Positions 8,992 through 19,799 of a stretch of 64,000 nt of DNA are shown here, piece by piece. Under the pieces are notes generated by a model. It was not told where the DNA came from. It ran no database searches and saw only the letters and a program-made list of their open reading frames with translations. The position numbers and the translations under genes are program-made. The DNA is from Ornithinimicrobium sp. INDO-MA30-4 (GTDB lineage Bacteria; Actinomycetota; Actinomycetes; Actinomycetales; Dermatophilaceae): the NCBI RefSeq assembly GCF_021535045.1, contig NZ_CP091056.1, positions 1,984,001 through 2,048,000 of the forward strand, read 5' to 3'. Position 1 is the first letter of the stretch; each line of letters starts with the position of its first letter.

Positions 8992-11675
8992 TTACAGACC
9001 CGAGACGCGATCTTCAGGTGCCGAGACCGGGTTGTTGGCTTCAAGGTAATCAACCAGGTTGGCCAGGTCTTCGGGCCCACCCAAGAGGTTGGTGCCATTG
9101 GTGAAGGCTGTGAACTGGTCGCCACCCTCAGCCAAGAAGCTCAGCGTTGCCACCCGGTAGGTGTCACCCAAGACCAGCGGAGTGCCGTTCAACTCCATGC
9201 CACTCACCTTGGAGCCAACGGGCTGGCTGGCATCCCAGGTGTAGCTAAAGCCTTCCGAAACACCGAGCGCCAACGTCTGACGGCTACGGTCCTCGACGAA
9301 CTGCTGCTCCAACACGTCTTTGACGTCCTGGCCAGTCATGTCGATCGACACCAGCAGGTTGCCAAACGGCATCACTGCGTATGCATCGGCATAAGTGATG
9401 TCGCCGGCGGGCAGGCTGGAGCGCACGCCACCGACATTCATGAAGGCAATCTCAGCTTCGCCTTCGTCGACTCCATCCGTGCCAAACAGGATCGAGTCTG
9501 CGATCAAGTCAGCCATCGGAGTTTCGATGCCACGGTCACCGCTGGAGTCACCAGTGATGTCTTCCGAGGCGCTACCGACGACGGTTGCGCCAGCTTCATC
9601 CGAGAGGGCTGCCCAGCCATCAACCAATGCAGCGACCTCGGGGTCTTCATTGCCCTGCAAGACCAAGTAGTTTTCAGCAAAGCTGGCGTCGCGGTCAACG
9701 TCGCCCGTGCTGCGGCTGATCGTGAGGTTGGTCTCGGTCACGGCCCGGCCATACTGGTTGGCGCTGGTCACCAGACGGTCGTTGCCGGCCGGGTCTGCAA
9801 TGTTGCACACGTAGGGTTCGTGCGTGTGACCGGTCACGATCAAGTCGATCGATGGGTCAAGACCTTCGGCAATGGCGACCATCGGGCCACTGATGCCCTC
9901 GCAGCTGTTGTAGCCACCAGTTGCGAAGCCACCTTCGTGCATCATCACCACGATTGACTCGACGCCCTGGTCCTGTAGCTCCGCGGCCTTTTCGTTCGCC
10001 GTTTCGATCTCATCGCGGAACTCGACGGAGGAAACACCAGCCGGGCTGACCAGGGTTGGCGTGGCTTCCAGGTCATGCCGATGAAGCCAACGTCAACGCC
10101 ACCCATGTTTTGCACCGCGGTGCCGGGCAGCAGGGTCTCGCCGGTCTCGCTATCCCTCTCCACCACGTTGGCGGCCAACCACTGGAAGTCAGCACCGTCG
10201 TAGTTTTCGCCGTTGCCACAGCCGTCCGTCGGGTGGCAACCGCCATTTTGCATGCGCAGCAACTCTTCGGTGCCCTCGTCGAACTCGTGGTTACCGACGC
10301 TGCTGAAGTCGAGGCCAATGGCGTTCAGGCTGTCAACCGAAGGCTCGTCATGGAAGATGCCCGAGAGGAACGGCGAGCCGCCAATCAAGTCGCCAGCGGC
10401 CACGGTCACCGACTGATCGGTATAGACATCAGAACGCAGGGCGTTCAACGTTGTCGCCAAGTTGGCAACGCCGCCGACCAAATTCTGCTCGGGGTCCTGG
10501 GTCTCGGTGAGCGTTGCACCCTCATCAACTTCGAGGTGTCCGTGGTAGTCGTTAAAGGACAGCACCTGAGCGTGCAGCGAGTCGGCCCAGGCTGGCGCGC
10601 CTAACACGATGGGCTCTTCGACCTCAGCCGCCAGAGCGGCTTCGCCACCAACGAGGTAGACGCCGAACGGGCTGAGACGGTCTAGGGCAAGGAAACTTGC
10701 CTTAGGGAGCCCCTCTTGCTCGCTGAGGACAACTGGCTCGCCGTAGGCTCCCGCCGCAGCCGAAGCGCTCAGCGCGTCAGGGAAGTTCTCACCAGATGCG
10801 ACCCAGGCAACTTCGACGTCCTGCGGGAAAACTCAGCCACTGCAGCTGATGTCTCATACCGGTCGTCTCCGCGATGCGCTCTACCGGGTAGCCCAGGGCT
10901 TCAATGTCAGTTATCACCTGAGCCGAGAGCGAACCCTCGCCACCCAGCAGCGCGACCGACTGTGGCTCCAACGCGGTTAGTTGTTCTGCGGCCGCCTCGC
11001 TCAACCCGCTGCCCTTGCTCAAGAGCATGGGCGCACCCAAGCACTAGCCAAGGCGCCACCGGACAATGCGTCGGGGAAGTCCTCGCCAGCGGCCACGAAG
11101 GCAACCTCAACTGGCCCGTCGTTGAAGGCCTCCGAGAGGAGCGCAGCTGTGTCGTAGCGGTCATCGCCGCCGATGCGAGAAACGTCGTATCCGGCAGCAA
11201 TGGCTTCTTCCTCGACCCCGGCCTCAACAGACCCTTCGCCGCCGACGATGACAACGGTCAGTTGCTCGGGCGTCTCAACCTGTCCGGCGGCGTACTCCGC
11301 AAGCCAGGGAGTAAGAGAATCCGATGGAGTCAGCAGCACAGGGACGCCTTGGGAGCCGGAGCCATCAATCTGAGGGGTGAGGCCTGGAGTGGGCTCGTTG
11401 ACCGGTGTCCGAGCAGTGAGCGCGTCGGCGAACACTTCACCGGAGGCGAGGAAGACAACGTCTCCGCCGCTCTCAATGGCAGCTTCGAAGGAAGTCTCGT
11501 AGCGGTCAGCGCCAGCGAGTCGCTCAACCTCATCACTCACAGCGATTCGTTCGGCCGGAGCCGCTCCAGCGGCCAAGGAGGGCAGTGTCGCCCCAGCTGA
11601 CATGGTGAGGGCGAGGCCCATGGCCGCACTCAGCGCCACCGTCTTACGGCGGCGCGGTGGATTCGGATGACTCAC
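8992..11675 (-). CDS. Cell-wall-binding-repeat 5'-nucleotidase/metallophosphatase (at least four frameshifts)
   Basis: About 890 residues after joining frames near 11035, 10880, 10825 and 10068. GTG 11675 follows AAAAGGAG. A signal peptide leads three cell-wall-binding type 2 repeats (LAGADRYETSFEAA; IGGDDRYDTAALL; and a third near 10860). The metallophosphatase domain has metal ligands in SFNDYHGHLE, GNHEFDEG, VVMMHEGG and VTGHTHEPY. The 5'-nucleotidase C-terminal domain contains NVGGVRSSLPAGDITYADAY and a PFGN motif. The enzyme should dephosphorylate nucleotides outside the cell while held on the wall by non-covalent repeats. Each break is a one-base loss in a short run; the one at 10880 removes one G from IAGDDRYE. 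Confidence 0.9.
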
Positions 11676-11820
11676 GAATTTCTCCTTTTGTTCGCTCCAA
11701 GACACAACGCTGTGCTTAGACGCAGGGGTCGTCTGAGCAACCTACCTTGGCGATCGCCTATTAGGAATGGCTTATTGCAGAATGCGTCATGAAATTACTC
11801 GGCCAATAGCGGCAGGAGTA

Positions 11821-13261
11821 TCAGGAAACAGCAGGGGAAATTATCTTGACAAGATCGGCCAGTCGCTGATGCGCCACTTCCGAGGACACATAAGGATCCA
11901 ACTCAAGACACAGTTCGGGGTCTAGCGACGGGACATCCACGTGTGTCACGAGCGGGTGGAATGGACTTGAGCCTGTCTCACCAGCGGACAAGAGCACTTC
12001 GTGGAGTTTTTCGCCCTCCGTAAGCCCAGAGAAGGTAATTGTCCCATTGCCGCCAGCCGCCGCGATAAGGTGCTCAGCGATATCCATGATGCGGATCGGC
12101 TCACCCATATCGAGGACGAGGGCCTGCCCGCTTGACCCTGTTGCCGCAGCGTGAATAACCAGGGCCACAGCCTCCTGATCGCCATCAAGAAACGAGTGAC
12201 GTCTGGATCCGAAACGGTCAGCGGTTGGCCCTTTGCCAACTGAGAACGAAAGGTCTCCAAGACCGAGCCACGGCTACCGAGGACATTGCCAAACCGAACC
12301 GAGACAAACTCACCGGGATATTTTTGGCCGAACCACGAGGTGAGGCCTTCGGCAATACGTTTCGAACGGCCCAACACGTTTACCGGGTCGGCAGCCTTGT
12401 CACTGGAGATATTGACAAAACGGTTGACCCCCACGGCTGCGCTTGCCCGCAAGACGTTTAACCCGCCCCCTACGTTGGTCTGAATCGCCTCACCAGGGTG
12501 CCGCTCAAGCGACTGGACGTGCTTCAAGGCAGCTGCGTGGAACACCACGTCCGGCTGCTCTTGTTCGAAAATCTGGTCGATTCGCCGGGCGTCGCGGATG
12601 TCAGCGAGGACAAATTCGCGGCGATTCAACTTTCCGCCCATGCCCAGCGCCAAGGACGTGCCGTGCAATGCCGACTCGTCCCGGTCAAGCATGAGCAGAA
12701 GCGCTGGCCCCATCGACATCAGTTGTTGGCATAATTCACGCCCAATCGACCCGCCAGCACCGGTCACGAGGATCGTCTGACCCTGCACGGACTGCCGGGC
12801 AATCTCGAGATCGATTTCGACGTGTCGACGCCCCAGAAGGTCGTCAAAGCTCAGCTCTCGGATATCTCGGACATCAACCCAGTCGCGCAGCAGTTCTTCC
12901 AGCGGCGGAACGATCTTGACGGCCAGTCCAAACCGACGGGCATACCGGGCTAGATCGCTCGTCAGATCGGGGTGCCCGGGCGCTGCGATGATGAGCACGT
13001 CAATGGCTTCAGCTTGAGCGATCTCAGCCAGGTCGGATCGGGCGCCGACAACGTCGATTCCGGAAACACTGGTGCCTAACTTGACCGGGTCATCGTCCAA
13101 AAACCAACGATTTGCCACTCGGCGGTCTGCGCTGACTGCACTGATCGGGCAATCTGCTCGCCGCCTTCTCCAGCCCCAAAGATCAGCGCGCGGCGCAGAC
13201 GATTCTGCTCAACTTTTGCACGCCCACTCGACGCCTTCCTACCACACACGGGGTCAATCAC
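11821..13261 (-). CDS. FlaA1/CapD-like nucleotide-sugar 4,6-dehydratase, without membrane domain (two frameshifts)
   Basis: About 480 residues from GTG 13261. An N-terminal Rossmann-like domain (RRALIFGAGEGGEQIARSV) is followed by the SDR domain with GAGGSIGRELC, AALKHVQSLERHP and SDKAADPVNVLGRSKRIAE, typical of UDP-GlcNAc 4,6-dehydratases of the PglF/CapD/FlaA1 group. Frames join near 13100 and near 12185. PglF/CapD proteins usually begin with four membrane helices; those are absent, and the divergent ldh gene starts 87 bases away, so there is no room for them. It probably makes a deoxy-keto sugar for surface glycans. No other glycan gene lies nearby. Confidence 0.85.
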
Positions 13262-13347
13262 CTTTGCTTGACCCCACTCTATGGGTTAACCACACCTCAC
13301 AGTGGCGCACGAGGGCAGAGTCAACACTGACCTGCGACACTGAGGGC

Positions 13348-14304
13348 ATGAGTTTCCCGCCAGTAGGCCCTCCCAAGGTCGCCATCGTCGGCGCTGGATC
13401 CGTTGGTGCGACCCTTGCCTACGCCGCGCTCTTGCGAGGCATCGCTCGCCGGATCGCTCTATACGACATTGACAAGACCAAGGTTGAGGCCGAAGCCGCC
13501 GACATCTCGCACGGCCTGGCATTTAGCCCGGTGGGCGAGATCGTCGGGAGCGACGACATTGAGGTATGCCGTGATGCTCAGGTCGTCGTCATCACCGCTG
13601 GCGGAAAGCAGAAGCCTGGCCAGAGCCGGATGGAGTTGGCTGAGGGAACGGTCAACCTGACCAAGACACTGATGCCGCAACTACTTGAAGTGGCACCGGA
13701 TGCGACATACCTGATGGTGACCAACCCGGTCGATGTGGTGACGATGGCTGCACTGAAAGTGAGCGGTCTGCCACGCCAGCAAGTCTTTGGGTCTGGCACC
13801 GTGCTCGACACGGCGCGCTTTCGCTATGAGATCGGCAAGCACATCGACGTGGCCGCCCAAAGCGTGCACGCCTATATTGTCGGCGAGCACGGAGACACTG
13901 AATTTCCGTTGTGGACCGCTGCACGCGTCGGTGGTGTCCCGCTCTTGGAATGGCAGCGCGATCACGCCAAACTGACGATCACCGAGCGCGACGCGATTGC
14001 CGACAACGTGTTGAACTCGGCCTACAGCATCATCGCGGGCAAGGGCGCCACAAATTACGCCGTTGCCCTGGCCTGCGTGCGGATCTTGGAGTCCGTTTTG
14101 CGTGATGAAAACCGGGTGCTATCCGTCTCGACCTGGGTTGATGACTACCTGGGGGTCAAAGACGTGTGCCTCTCGGTGCCGACCGTGGTCGGCAAGCAAG
14201 GCGCCGATGAGCGATTGGTCTTACCGATGTCGCCTGATGAGCTTTCCCGATTGCACGCGAGCGCGGAGTCGATCAAGAACACTGCGCGCAAGTTTGGCTT
14301 TTAG
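13348..14304 (+). CDS. ldh: L-lactate dehydrogenase
   Basis: Intact 318-residue NAD-dependent L-lactate dehydrogenase, interconverting pyruvate and lactate. ATG 13348 (SFPPVGPPKVAIVGAGSVG) is preferred; an open frame extends far upstream but lacks family similarity. The glycine motif GAGSVG is at 15-20, with Asp40 marking NAD preference. The substrate loop reads GQSRMELAEGT, and its Gln marks an LDH instead of a malate dehydrogenase. The catalytic His181 lies in VGEHGDTEF. The gene stands alone, divergent from the dehydratase, and ends in a bidirectional hairpin. Confidence 0.95.
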   Translation: MSFPPVGPPKVAIVGAGSVGATLAYAALLRGIARRIALYDIDKTKVEAEAADISHGLAFSPVGEIVGSDDIEVCRDAQVVVITAGGKQKPGQSRMELAEGTVNLTKTLMPQLLEVAPDATYLMVTNPVDVVTMAALKVSGLPRQQVFGSGTVLDTARFRYEIGKHIDVAAQSVHAYIVGEHGDTEFPLWTAARVGGVPLLEWQRDHAKLTITERDAIADNVLNSAYSIIAGKGATNYAVALACVRILESVLRDENRVLSVSTWVDDYLGVKDVCLSVPTVVGKQGADERLVLPMSPDELSRLHASAESIKNTARKFGF

Positions 14305-14318
14305 CACCTAGCGGCAAC

Positions 14319-14358
14319 AAAAATCGCCCATCCCACCATGGCGGGATGAGCGATTTTT
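14319..14358. terminator. Bidirectional terminator between ldh and the FucP-like gene
   Basis: A hairpin with arms AAAAATCGC..ATCCC and GGGAT..GCGATTTTT flanks an eight-base loop. The A run on one side and T run on the other give a U tract on both strands. It lies 15 bases past the ldh stop and just before the stop of the convergent transporter gene, so it can end both transcripts. Confidence 0.9.
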
Positions 14359-14368
14359 GTGTCTAGGC

Positions 14369-15714
14369 TCAGAGCACTCGGGGCGCCGGACCAGCGGCTG
14401 GGTCTACGTCATCCTTGACGTTGATGTCGATCGCCTTCAGCGTGTAAACGCCATAGGCAGCGATGAGCGCGAAGCAGACCGCCGGGATGATGTAGCTGTA
14501 GTTGACCGCAGAAGCGTCGCCGATCGCGGCGGCCACCAGGGGCAGCGTGGCGCCACCGACGATTGCCATCACCAGGCCGGCAGCGCCGAACTTCTGATCT
14601 TCTGCGCTGAGGTCCTGCAAGGCCAAGCCGTAGATCGTTGGGAAGAGCAGCGACAGGCTGGCCGAGCTGGCCACGACCGCGACCGCGCCTAGGACGCTGG
14701 GGAAGAGCACCGCAGTCATCGTCAGCACGATGCCGATCAGGCACATGGTGATCATCAGCTTGCGGCTGTCGATGAAGCCCATCAAGAACACCATCAAGAA
14801 GCGCGAGATGCCAAAGATGATGAGGCTGGCAATCAGCCAGCGGCCGGCTTCGCCTTGGGACTTGTCCAGTGTGTCGACGACATAGACGGTGGTGTAGGTC
14901 CAGATGCAGGTCTGACCCGCCACGTTGAAATACTGAGCAGCGACGCCAAACACGTAGGGCTTGTTGGCCCAGAGGCGGCTGATCCGCGACCCAGAACCGC
15001 GAGGATCAACCTCAAAACTCGTGGAGGCCTTTTGTCCCGGGATCCGGGTCAAAAAGATGCCAACCAAGATGATCGCCAACACCACAGCCAGCACCACGTA
15101 TGGCGTGCTGATCGCGAGCAATTCGTCTTGCATTTGGGACTGCGCTGCCTCGGCCGAAAGGCCTTCTCGGTCTTCAGGGCTGCTAATCGCGGGCAAGATG
15201 AAGATAGCGGCGATGGCACTGCCCGAGAGCGTGCCGATCGGGTTGAACGACTGTGCGAAGTTCAACCGCCGGGTGGCGTTGGAGCGGGGGCCCATCGAAA
15301 GCACGAACGGGTTCGCTGAGGTCTCTAGCACCGACAGGCCAGCGGCCAAGGTGAAGAGTGCCAACAGGAAGAAGTTGAAGGTCATGGCGGACGCTGCTGG
15401 CACGAAGAGCGCGCCACCGGCCGTGGCCAAAGCAAGGCCGACCAGCACACCGACCTTGTAGGAGAAACGAGAATTCAAGAAGGCTGCCGGGATAGCAAGC
15501 AGAAAATAGGCACCGTAGTAAGCCGACTGCACCAACGCCGACTGCAGCAGCGACATGTCGAAGACCGACTTGAAGGCACCCACCATCGGGTCCGTCATGT
15601 TTGCCGCTATACCCCATGCGGCGAAACAGGTCACCACCATGATGAAGGGCACCTTCATCCCTGGGTGGAGAAAGGCACTGCCGTGGAGGCCGCGCTTGTA
15701 GTCCTGGTTGTCAT
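14369..15714 (-). CDS. FucP-family MFS sugar:proton symporter
   Basis: About 445 residues with 12 membrane segments, resembling the L-fucose permease FucP family (PFIMVVTCFAAWGIAANMTDPMV; the TSANPFV loop; NATRRLNFAQSFNPIG). The Asn-Pro and Gln-Ser-Phe-Asn motifs are family signatures. ATG 15714 has a GGGAG ribosome site eight bases upstream but is one base out of frame with the main frame, which is open back to 15802, so a one-base error between 15655 and 15714 is likely. The substrate (fucose, glucose/galactose or another sugar) cannot be fixed. A LacI/cre-like site lies about 75 bases upstream. Confidence 0.85.
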
Positions 15715-15785
15715 GATTCTCCCTGGTGAAAGACCCAACCCCATTAGTGGATCTGAGGCTATGCTCCCAGCATCTTTGCTGATAG

Positions 15786-15799
15786 TGCAAGCGTTTTCT
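15786..15799. promoter_or_regulatory. cre/LacI-operator-like site upstream of the FucP-like gene
   Basis: TGCAAGCGTTTTCT matches 12 of 14 positions of the catabolite-response consensus TGWAANCGNTNWCA, including the central CG, and resembles operators of LacI-family regulators. It sits in the promoter-side region of the sugar transporter gene. A single short site can occur by chance, so confidence is low. Confidence 0.35.
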
Positions 15800-15835
15800 C
15801 ACAGGTGGTGAGTCAGGACTTATTCAGTGCCCCAA

Positions 15836-16873
15836 CTAATGTGAGTCGGCCGTCGGCAACACCAGGGTGACGACGCAGCCCGTTCCGGCGCTGGCCCGCC
15901 GCACGCTGACGTCACCGCCTGCTTCTTGGGCGATCGCACGCGCCATCGTCAGCCCCACGCCTGTCCCCGAGGCGGACCCGGGTGTCCGCGCCACGCTGCC
16001 GCGCCAACCCGGCTCGAACATGCGCGCCAAGTCTTCATCGCTCAACCCCTGGCAACCATCGGTGACGTCGACTTTGGCTTGGCTGGCGCTACCGCCATCA
16101 CTTGTCGGCGCACTCACGTTCACGGCGATCCGTGATCCGTGCTGGGTATACAGCACTGCATTGCGCACCACATTGGTGAGGGCTCGGCTCAGCCGAGCGC
16201 TATCTGCCTCGATAACCACGCTATGCGGGGTCTCCACGGCAAAGGAAACCCCCCGTTCGGCCGCCACCGGAGATTGAGCAGCCACGACATCTCGGGCGAT
16301 TTCGACCAGATTTAGCCGCTCAAGGCTCCCGGGCGACGGTGCTTCTTGCAGCCGCGACATCTCCAACAAGTCATCCACCATGGCAGCCATCCGATCGCTC
16401 TCACTGCGAATCCGCTGGTGGTAGGCATCTGGGTCAGGTGCCACACCGTCTTCGAGAGCTTCTGCCATGACGCGAATCCCAGCCAGCGGCGACTTCAGAT
16501 CGTGCGACGCCCAGGTGACCATTTGAGTCCTCGTTTTGGCTAGAGACTGCTCTCGATCACGCTCGGCCGCAGCCACAAGCACCTGTCGATCGATCTTGCG
16601 CACGGCGCGGGAAACGACAAACCCGCAGGCCAGAGCAATCGGGATGGAAGCCACCAGGAGCCAAGCCACCAGAGCCAAGTCGTGCGGAGACAAAAACATG
16701 GCCCGGGCCGTCACCCAGATCCCGGCGGCGAGGCTCGCGACCACGACCAAGGGTGCAATCAACGTTGCCCAAGCAACGGACCGCTGGGCCAGACGAATAG
16801 TGAGAAAAGCGCCGACGATGCCGACAACTGCTGCCATCCCGCCTGCCAGTGCAAGTGCCTCAAGCTCCGGCAT
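15836..16873 (-). CDS. Sensor histidine kinase (OmpR-type partner)
   Basis: Intact 345-residue membrane histidine kinase. Four hydrophobic segments occupy residues 1-105. The HisKA helix has the phospho-accepting His in WASHDLKSPLAGIRVMAEAL. The HATPase domain has the N box ALTNVVRNAVLYT, the Asp of VDVTDGCQGLSDEDLARMFEPGWRG and the G box GTGVGLTMARAIAQEAGG. The Asp-Asn-Gly normally found in box G1 reads TDGCQG, a small deviation. Its ATG overlaps the response-regulator stop by one base (TGATG). Signal unknown. Confidence 0.92.
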   Translation of the reverse strand: MPELEALALAGGMAAVVGIVGAFLTIRLAQRSVAWATLIAPLVVVASLAAGIWVTARAMFLSPHDLALVAWLLVASIPIALACGFVVSRAVRKIDRQVLVAAAERDREQSLAKTRTQMVTWASHDLKSPLAGIRVMAEALEDGVAPDPDAYHQRIRSESDRMAAMVDDLLEMSRLQEAPSPGSLERLNLVEIARDVVAAQSPVAAERGVSFAVETPHSVVIEADSARLSRALTNVVRNAVLYTQHGSRIAVNVSAPTSDGGSASQAKVDVTDGCQGLSDEDLARMFEPGWRGSVARTPGSASGTGVGLTMARAIAQEAGGDVSVRRASAGTGCVVTLVLPTADSH

Positions 16874-17573
16874 CAGGCCGCCTGTCCCCAGCGATACCCC
16901 TTGCTCCAGACCGTGACCAGTCGGCGCGGAGAAGCCGGATCAACCTCAATCTTGTTGCGCAGCCGGCGAACGTGCACCGTCACCGTGGAGTCATCGCCAA
17001 AATCCCAGCCCCAGACCCGCTCCATCAACTCATCGCGACCGACCACCACACCTGGGTGGCTCATCAGGAACGCGGCAAGGTCAAACTCACGAGTCGTCAG
17101 GTTGAGCGCCAGCCCGCCACGATGCAAGGTACGCGCCCGCCGGTCGAGGGTCAGATCCCCGTCGCGGATGGCTAAAGCCGGTCCAACGTCAGCCCCCACT
17201 GAGCCTCCGTCTTCACTGCGACGCAGCAAGGCTTGGACCCTGAGCACCAACTCACGCGCGCTGAACGGTTTGGTGACGTAGTCGTCCGCACCAACTTCAA
17301 GCCCGCTACCCGGTCGTCTTCGGTGGCCTTGGCCGTAAGCAAAATGACCGGCACCTCTGGGGCTTGCTGGCGCATGCGACTCAAAGCTTCAAGCCCGTCG
17401 ATGCCCGGCATCATCACGTCGAGAATCACCAACCTCGGTGACTCCTTTGCGTGGGCTGCGACGGCTTGCAGACCATCACTGGCTTGCGTCGTCAGCAGGC
17501 CTGCACGATGCAAGTACGCCACGACCACCTCACGCACAGTGTCGTCGTCATCGACAACCAGCACGGTATTCAC
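16873..17573 (-). CDS. OmpR-family response regulator (one frameshift)
   Basis: About 233 residues from GTG 17573. The receiver domain has VLVVDDDDTVREV, the phospho-acceptor Asp in VILDVMMPGIDG and VILLTAKA. The winged-helix domain contains LNLTTREFDLAAFLMSHPGVVVGRDELMERVWG and VTVHVRRLRNKIE. The frame changes near 17295, in the conserved GADDYVTKPFS stretch, where the expected residues can be read in the second frame. It overlaps the kinase by one base and the preceding glyoxalase-like gene by GTGA, so all three appear to be one operon. Confidence 0.9.
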
Positions 17574-18429
17574 AACTTCGACCCTAGCCCTACCTCAGGG
17601 GAGAAAATATGACTAACTGATGACGAATCTTTCAGCGAACGTTCAGTTTTGCTAGCCGTGGCCGACTCAGTCGCCGAGCCCATCACCGCAAACATCTCGC
17701 CATCGGGCCCACGTAAGACCGCTAGTTGGCCAAACTCGGTCGTAGCAACAGGGGCAACAACTTCACCACCGTGGGCAGTCGCCACCTCGACCGCCGCCTT
17801 TGCGTCCGTGACAGCGAAGGTCAATGCCCAGTGCGGTGGCATGCCTTCGCTCAGCCCGATCCCAGCAACGGGGTCGTCGTGGCCTGGCACTCCCACCATG
17901 GCGTACTTCACATTCTCCATGGGGATGTCCTGGTAGACGTAGGTAAAGACGGAGGATAAAACTCGCGCGCAACATCAAAGTCGCCGACCATCGCTTCGCT
18001 CCACAGCACGGCACCAGGCTCGTTGTAGAGGTTGTAGCCGGTGTGTGCCCGATTGCCAGGTCCCAAACACGGCACCAGTGGGGTCCGCATAGACCGCCAT
18101 CGTGCCCATCGGGCCAACCTGCATCGACCCAAAAGCACCTGTGCCCCAGCCGCTGAAATAGCAGCCTCAGTTGCTGCCGAGTCATCGACTGCGAGGTAGG
18201 TCGTCCATGCGTGGACTGGCTCGTCCATGCCTTCCATGGGTGGGGCCATGCCTGCGACGGTTTGGCCCTTCACCGTTGCGTTGAGGTAGCCACCAAACTC
18301 TTCTTCGCCTCCTTCGAACTCCCACCCCAGCAATGCGGAGTAGAACTTCTTCGAACGCTCGATATCTGTCACAGACAGGTCCACCCACGCCGGAGTGCCC
18401 TGTGCCCAAGCCTCTTCACGAATTGGCAT
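17570..18429 (-). CDS. Two-domain VOC (glyoxalase/bleomycin resistance-like) protein (two frameshifts)
   Basis: About 285 residues from ATG 18429. Two VOC halves are visible: the first with GTPAWVDLSVTDIERSKKFYSALLGWEF and LAVDDSAATEAAISAAGAQVL, the second with GAVLWSEAMVGDFDVAREFY, HWALTFAVTDAKAAVEVATAHGGEVV and LAVLRGPDGEMFAVMG. Frames change near 18125 and 17935. The final 35 residues after FAVMG do not look like a VOC tail; a one-base shift would end the protein near 17652, so the overlap with the response-regulator gene may be a reading artefact. VOC proteins bind metals and act as lyases, dioxygenases or binding proteins; the substrate is unknown. Confidence 0.82.
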
Positions 18430-18522
18430 TGCGTTGCCCCACATCCTCGTCAGTGACACCTGCTGGCGGCGTCATCACGTCGATCTTGTCGCAAACCCCC
18501 GACAAACCACCACAATGACTTA

Positions 18523-19763
18523 ATGACCGTCATCCCATTCGAGACTTCGAGCTCTATCGACGCTGAGATTTTCTCGCTGTTTTGGATCCTCCTGGCCGCC
18601 TTCGTTTCACCAGTCCTAAGTCGCCTGACAAGGGGCTATGTCCCCGACGTGGTCTTGCTACTGGTGTTTGGTGTCCTGCTCGGTCCCGATGTCGCTGGAC
18701 TCGCAAGCACTGAAGGCGGGGTTGCCCTAGTCAGCGAGCTGGGGCTCGGAATGCTCTTTTGCTGGCGGGCTTTGAGCTTGACCCTTTGGTTTTGAAGAGT
18801 CGGCAAGGCGCTTCGGCGGTCCGCACCTGGATTGCCTGCCTCATCATCGGCTACGCGATTGCCTCGTTCATCGTCCCCGGTGATGTGTTCACCGCCGAAG
18901 TCGCGGTCGCTATTGCCATCACCTCGACTGCGCTGGGCACTCTGTTGCCCATCATGAAGAGCACGGGCATGTTGGGCACTCCGATGGGCCAGGCTGTTTT
19001 TGTGCACGGAGCGGTTGGCGAACTGCTGCCGATCATCGCGATGGCGCTGCTGCTGAGCAGCCACAGCATCGGCTCCGCAGCCATCGTGCTGGTGCTATTC
19101 GTAATCTTGGCCGCAGTGGTGGGGCGTGTGCCTCAACACCTGCTGAGCAAGATCCCCTGGCTGGGCGGCATGCTGGCTGCCGGCTCGGGCGGCACCTCGC
19201 AGATGATCGTGCGAGCCGTGGTCCTGCTGTTGATGAGTCTGATGGCCTTGGCTGCCGCTTTCGAGTTGGACGTGGTGCTAGGTGCCTTTGCAGCCGGGGC
19301 GATCTTGCGTCGCCTCGGACCAGACGCGGACCCACACCTCGAAGAAAAACTGGACACCCTGGCATACGGGCTGCTGGTGCCGATCTTCTTTGTCAGTTCC
19401 GGTCTCAACATTGACCTTGAAGCCGTCAGCTCCGCACCGTGGACGCTATTGGCCGTGTTGCTACTGATTGTAGGGGCTCGCGGATTGCCAATTTTCCTCG
19501 TCGAGCGCTTCACCTCCACTGGCTCGGGGCTGACGACTAACCGCGAACGAGTCCAGCTGTCGTTGTATGGAGCAACTGGCTTGCCGATCATCGTCGCTGT
19601 TACCTCGGTGGCCGTCAGCACCGACCTGATGCCTTCTGGTGTTGCGTCGATCTTGGTCGCAAGTGGGGCTGCCAGCGTGCTGATCTTCCCGCTGGCCGCT
19701 CGGCTTCTGGGCCGCAAGGACGCCCAGGATGAGAGCTCGGAGACAACTACGGCCCGCCCCTAA
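18523..19763 (+). CDS. CPA2-type monovalent cation:proton antiporter (one frameshift)
   Basis: About 413 residues with 12-13 membrane segments, matching the sodium/hydrogen exchanger (Kef-like) domain without a C-terminal RCK domain. Visible motifs include PDVVLLLVFGVLLGPDVAGL, the conserved acidic residue in LLAGFELDP, and ITSTALGTLLPIMKSTG in the unwound-helix region. The frame changes near 18765 within the segment GMLF-LLAGFELDP. It would exchange Na+ or K+ for protons for pH or ion balance. Divergent from the VOC operon and convergent with the HdeD-like gene. Confidence 0.88.
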
Positions 19764-19778
19764 AGAAGGGACGGGCCG
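19750..19778. terminator. Hairpin at the antiporter stop codon
   Basis: CGGCCCG-C-CCC and GGG-A-CGGGCCG pair around the TAA of the antiporter gene. The stem is GC-rich but has no clear T run, so it is a weaker intrinsic terminator candidate for the convergent antiporter and HdeD-like genes. Confidence 0.5.
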
Positions 19779-19799
19779 AGCGGACGAGCAGGGTCGTTG

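Noticed and set aside
8881-9957. A 358-codon open frame on the plus strand
   Set aside because: It lies opposite the 5'-nucleotidase gene, whose metal motifs are clear, and its translation has no family features. High-GC genes often leave such antisense frames open.
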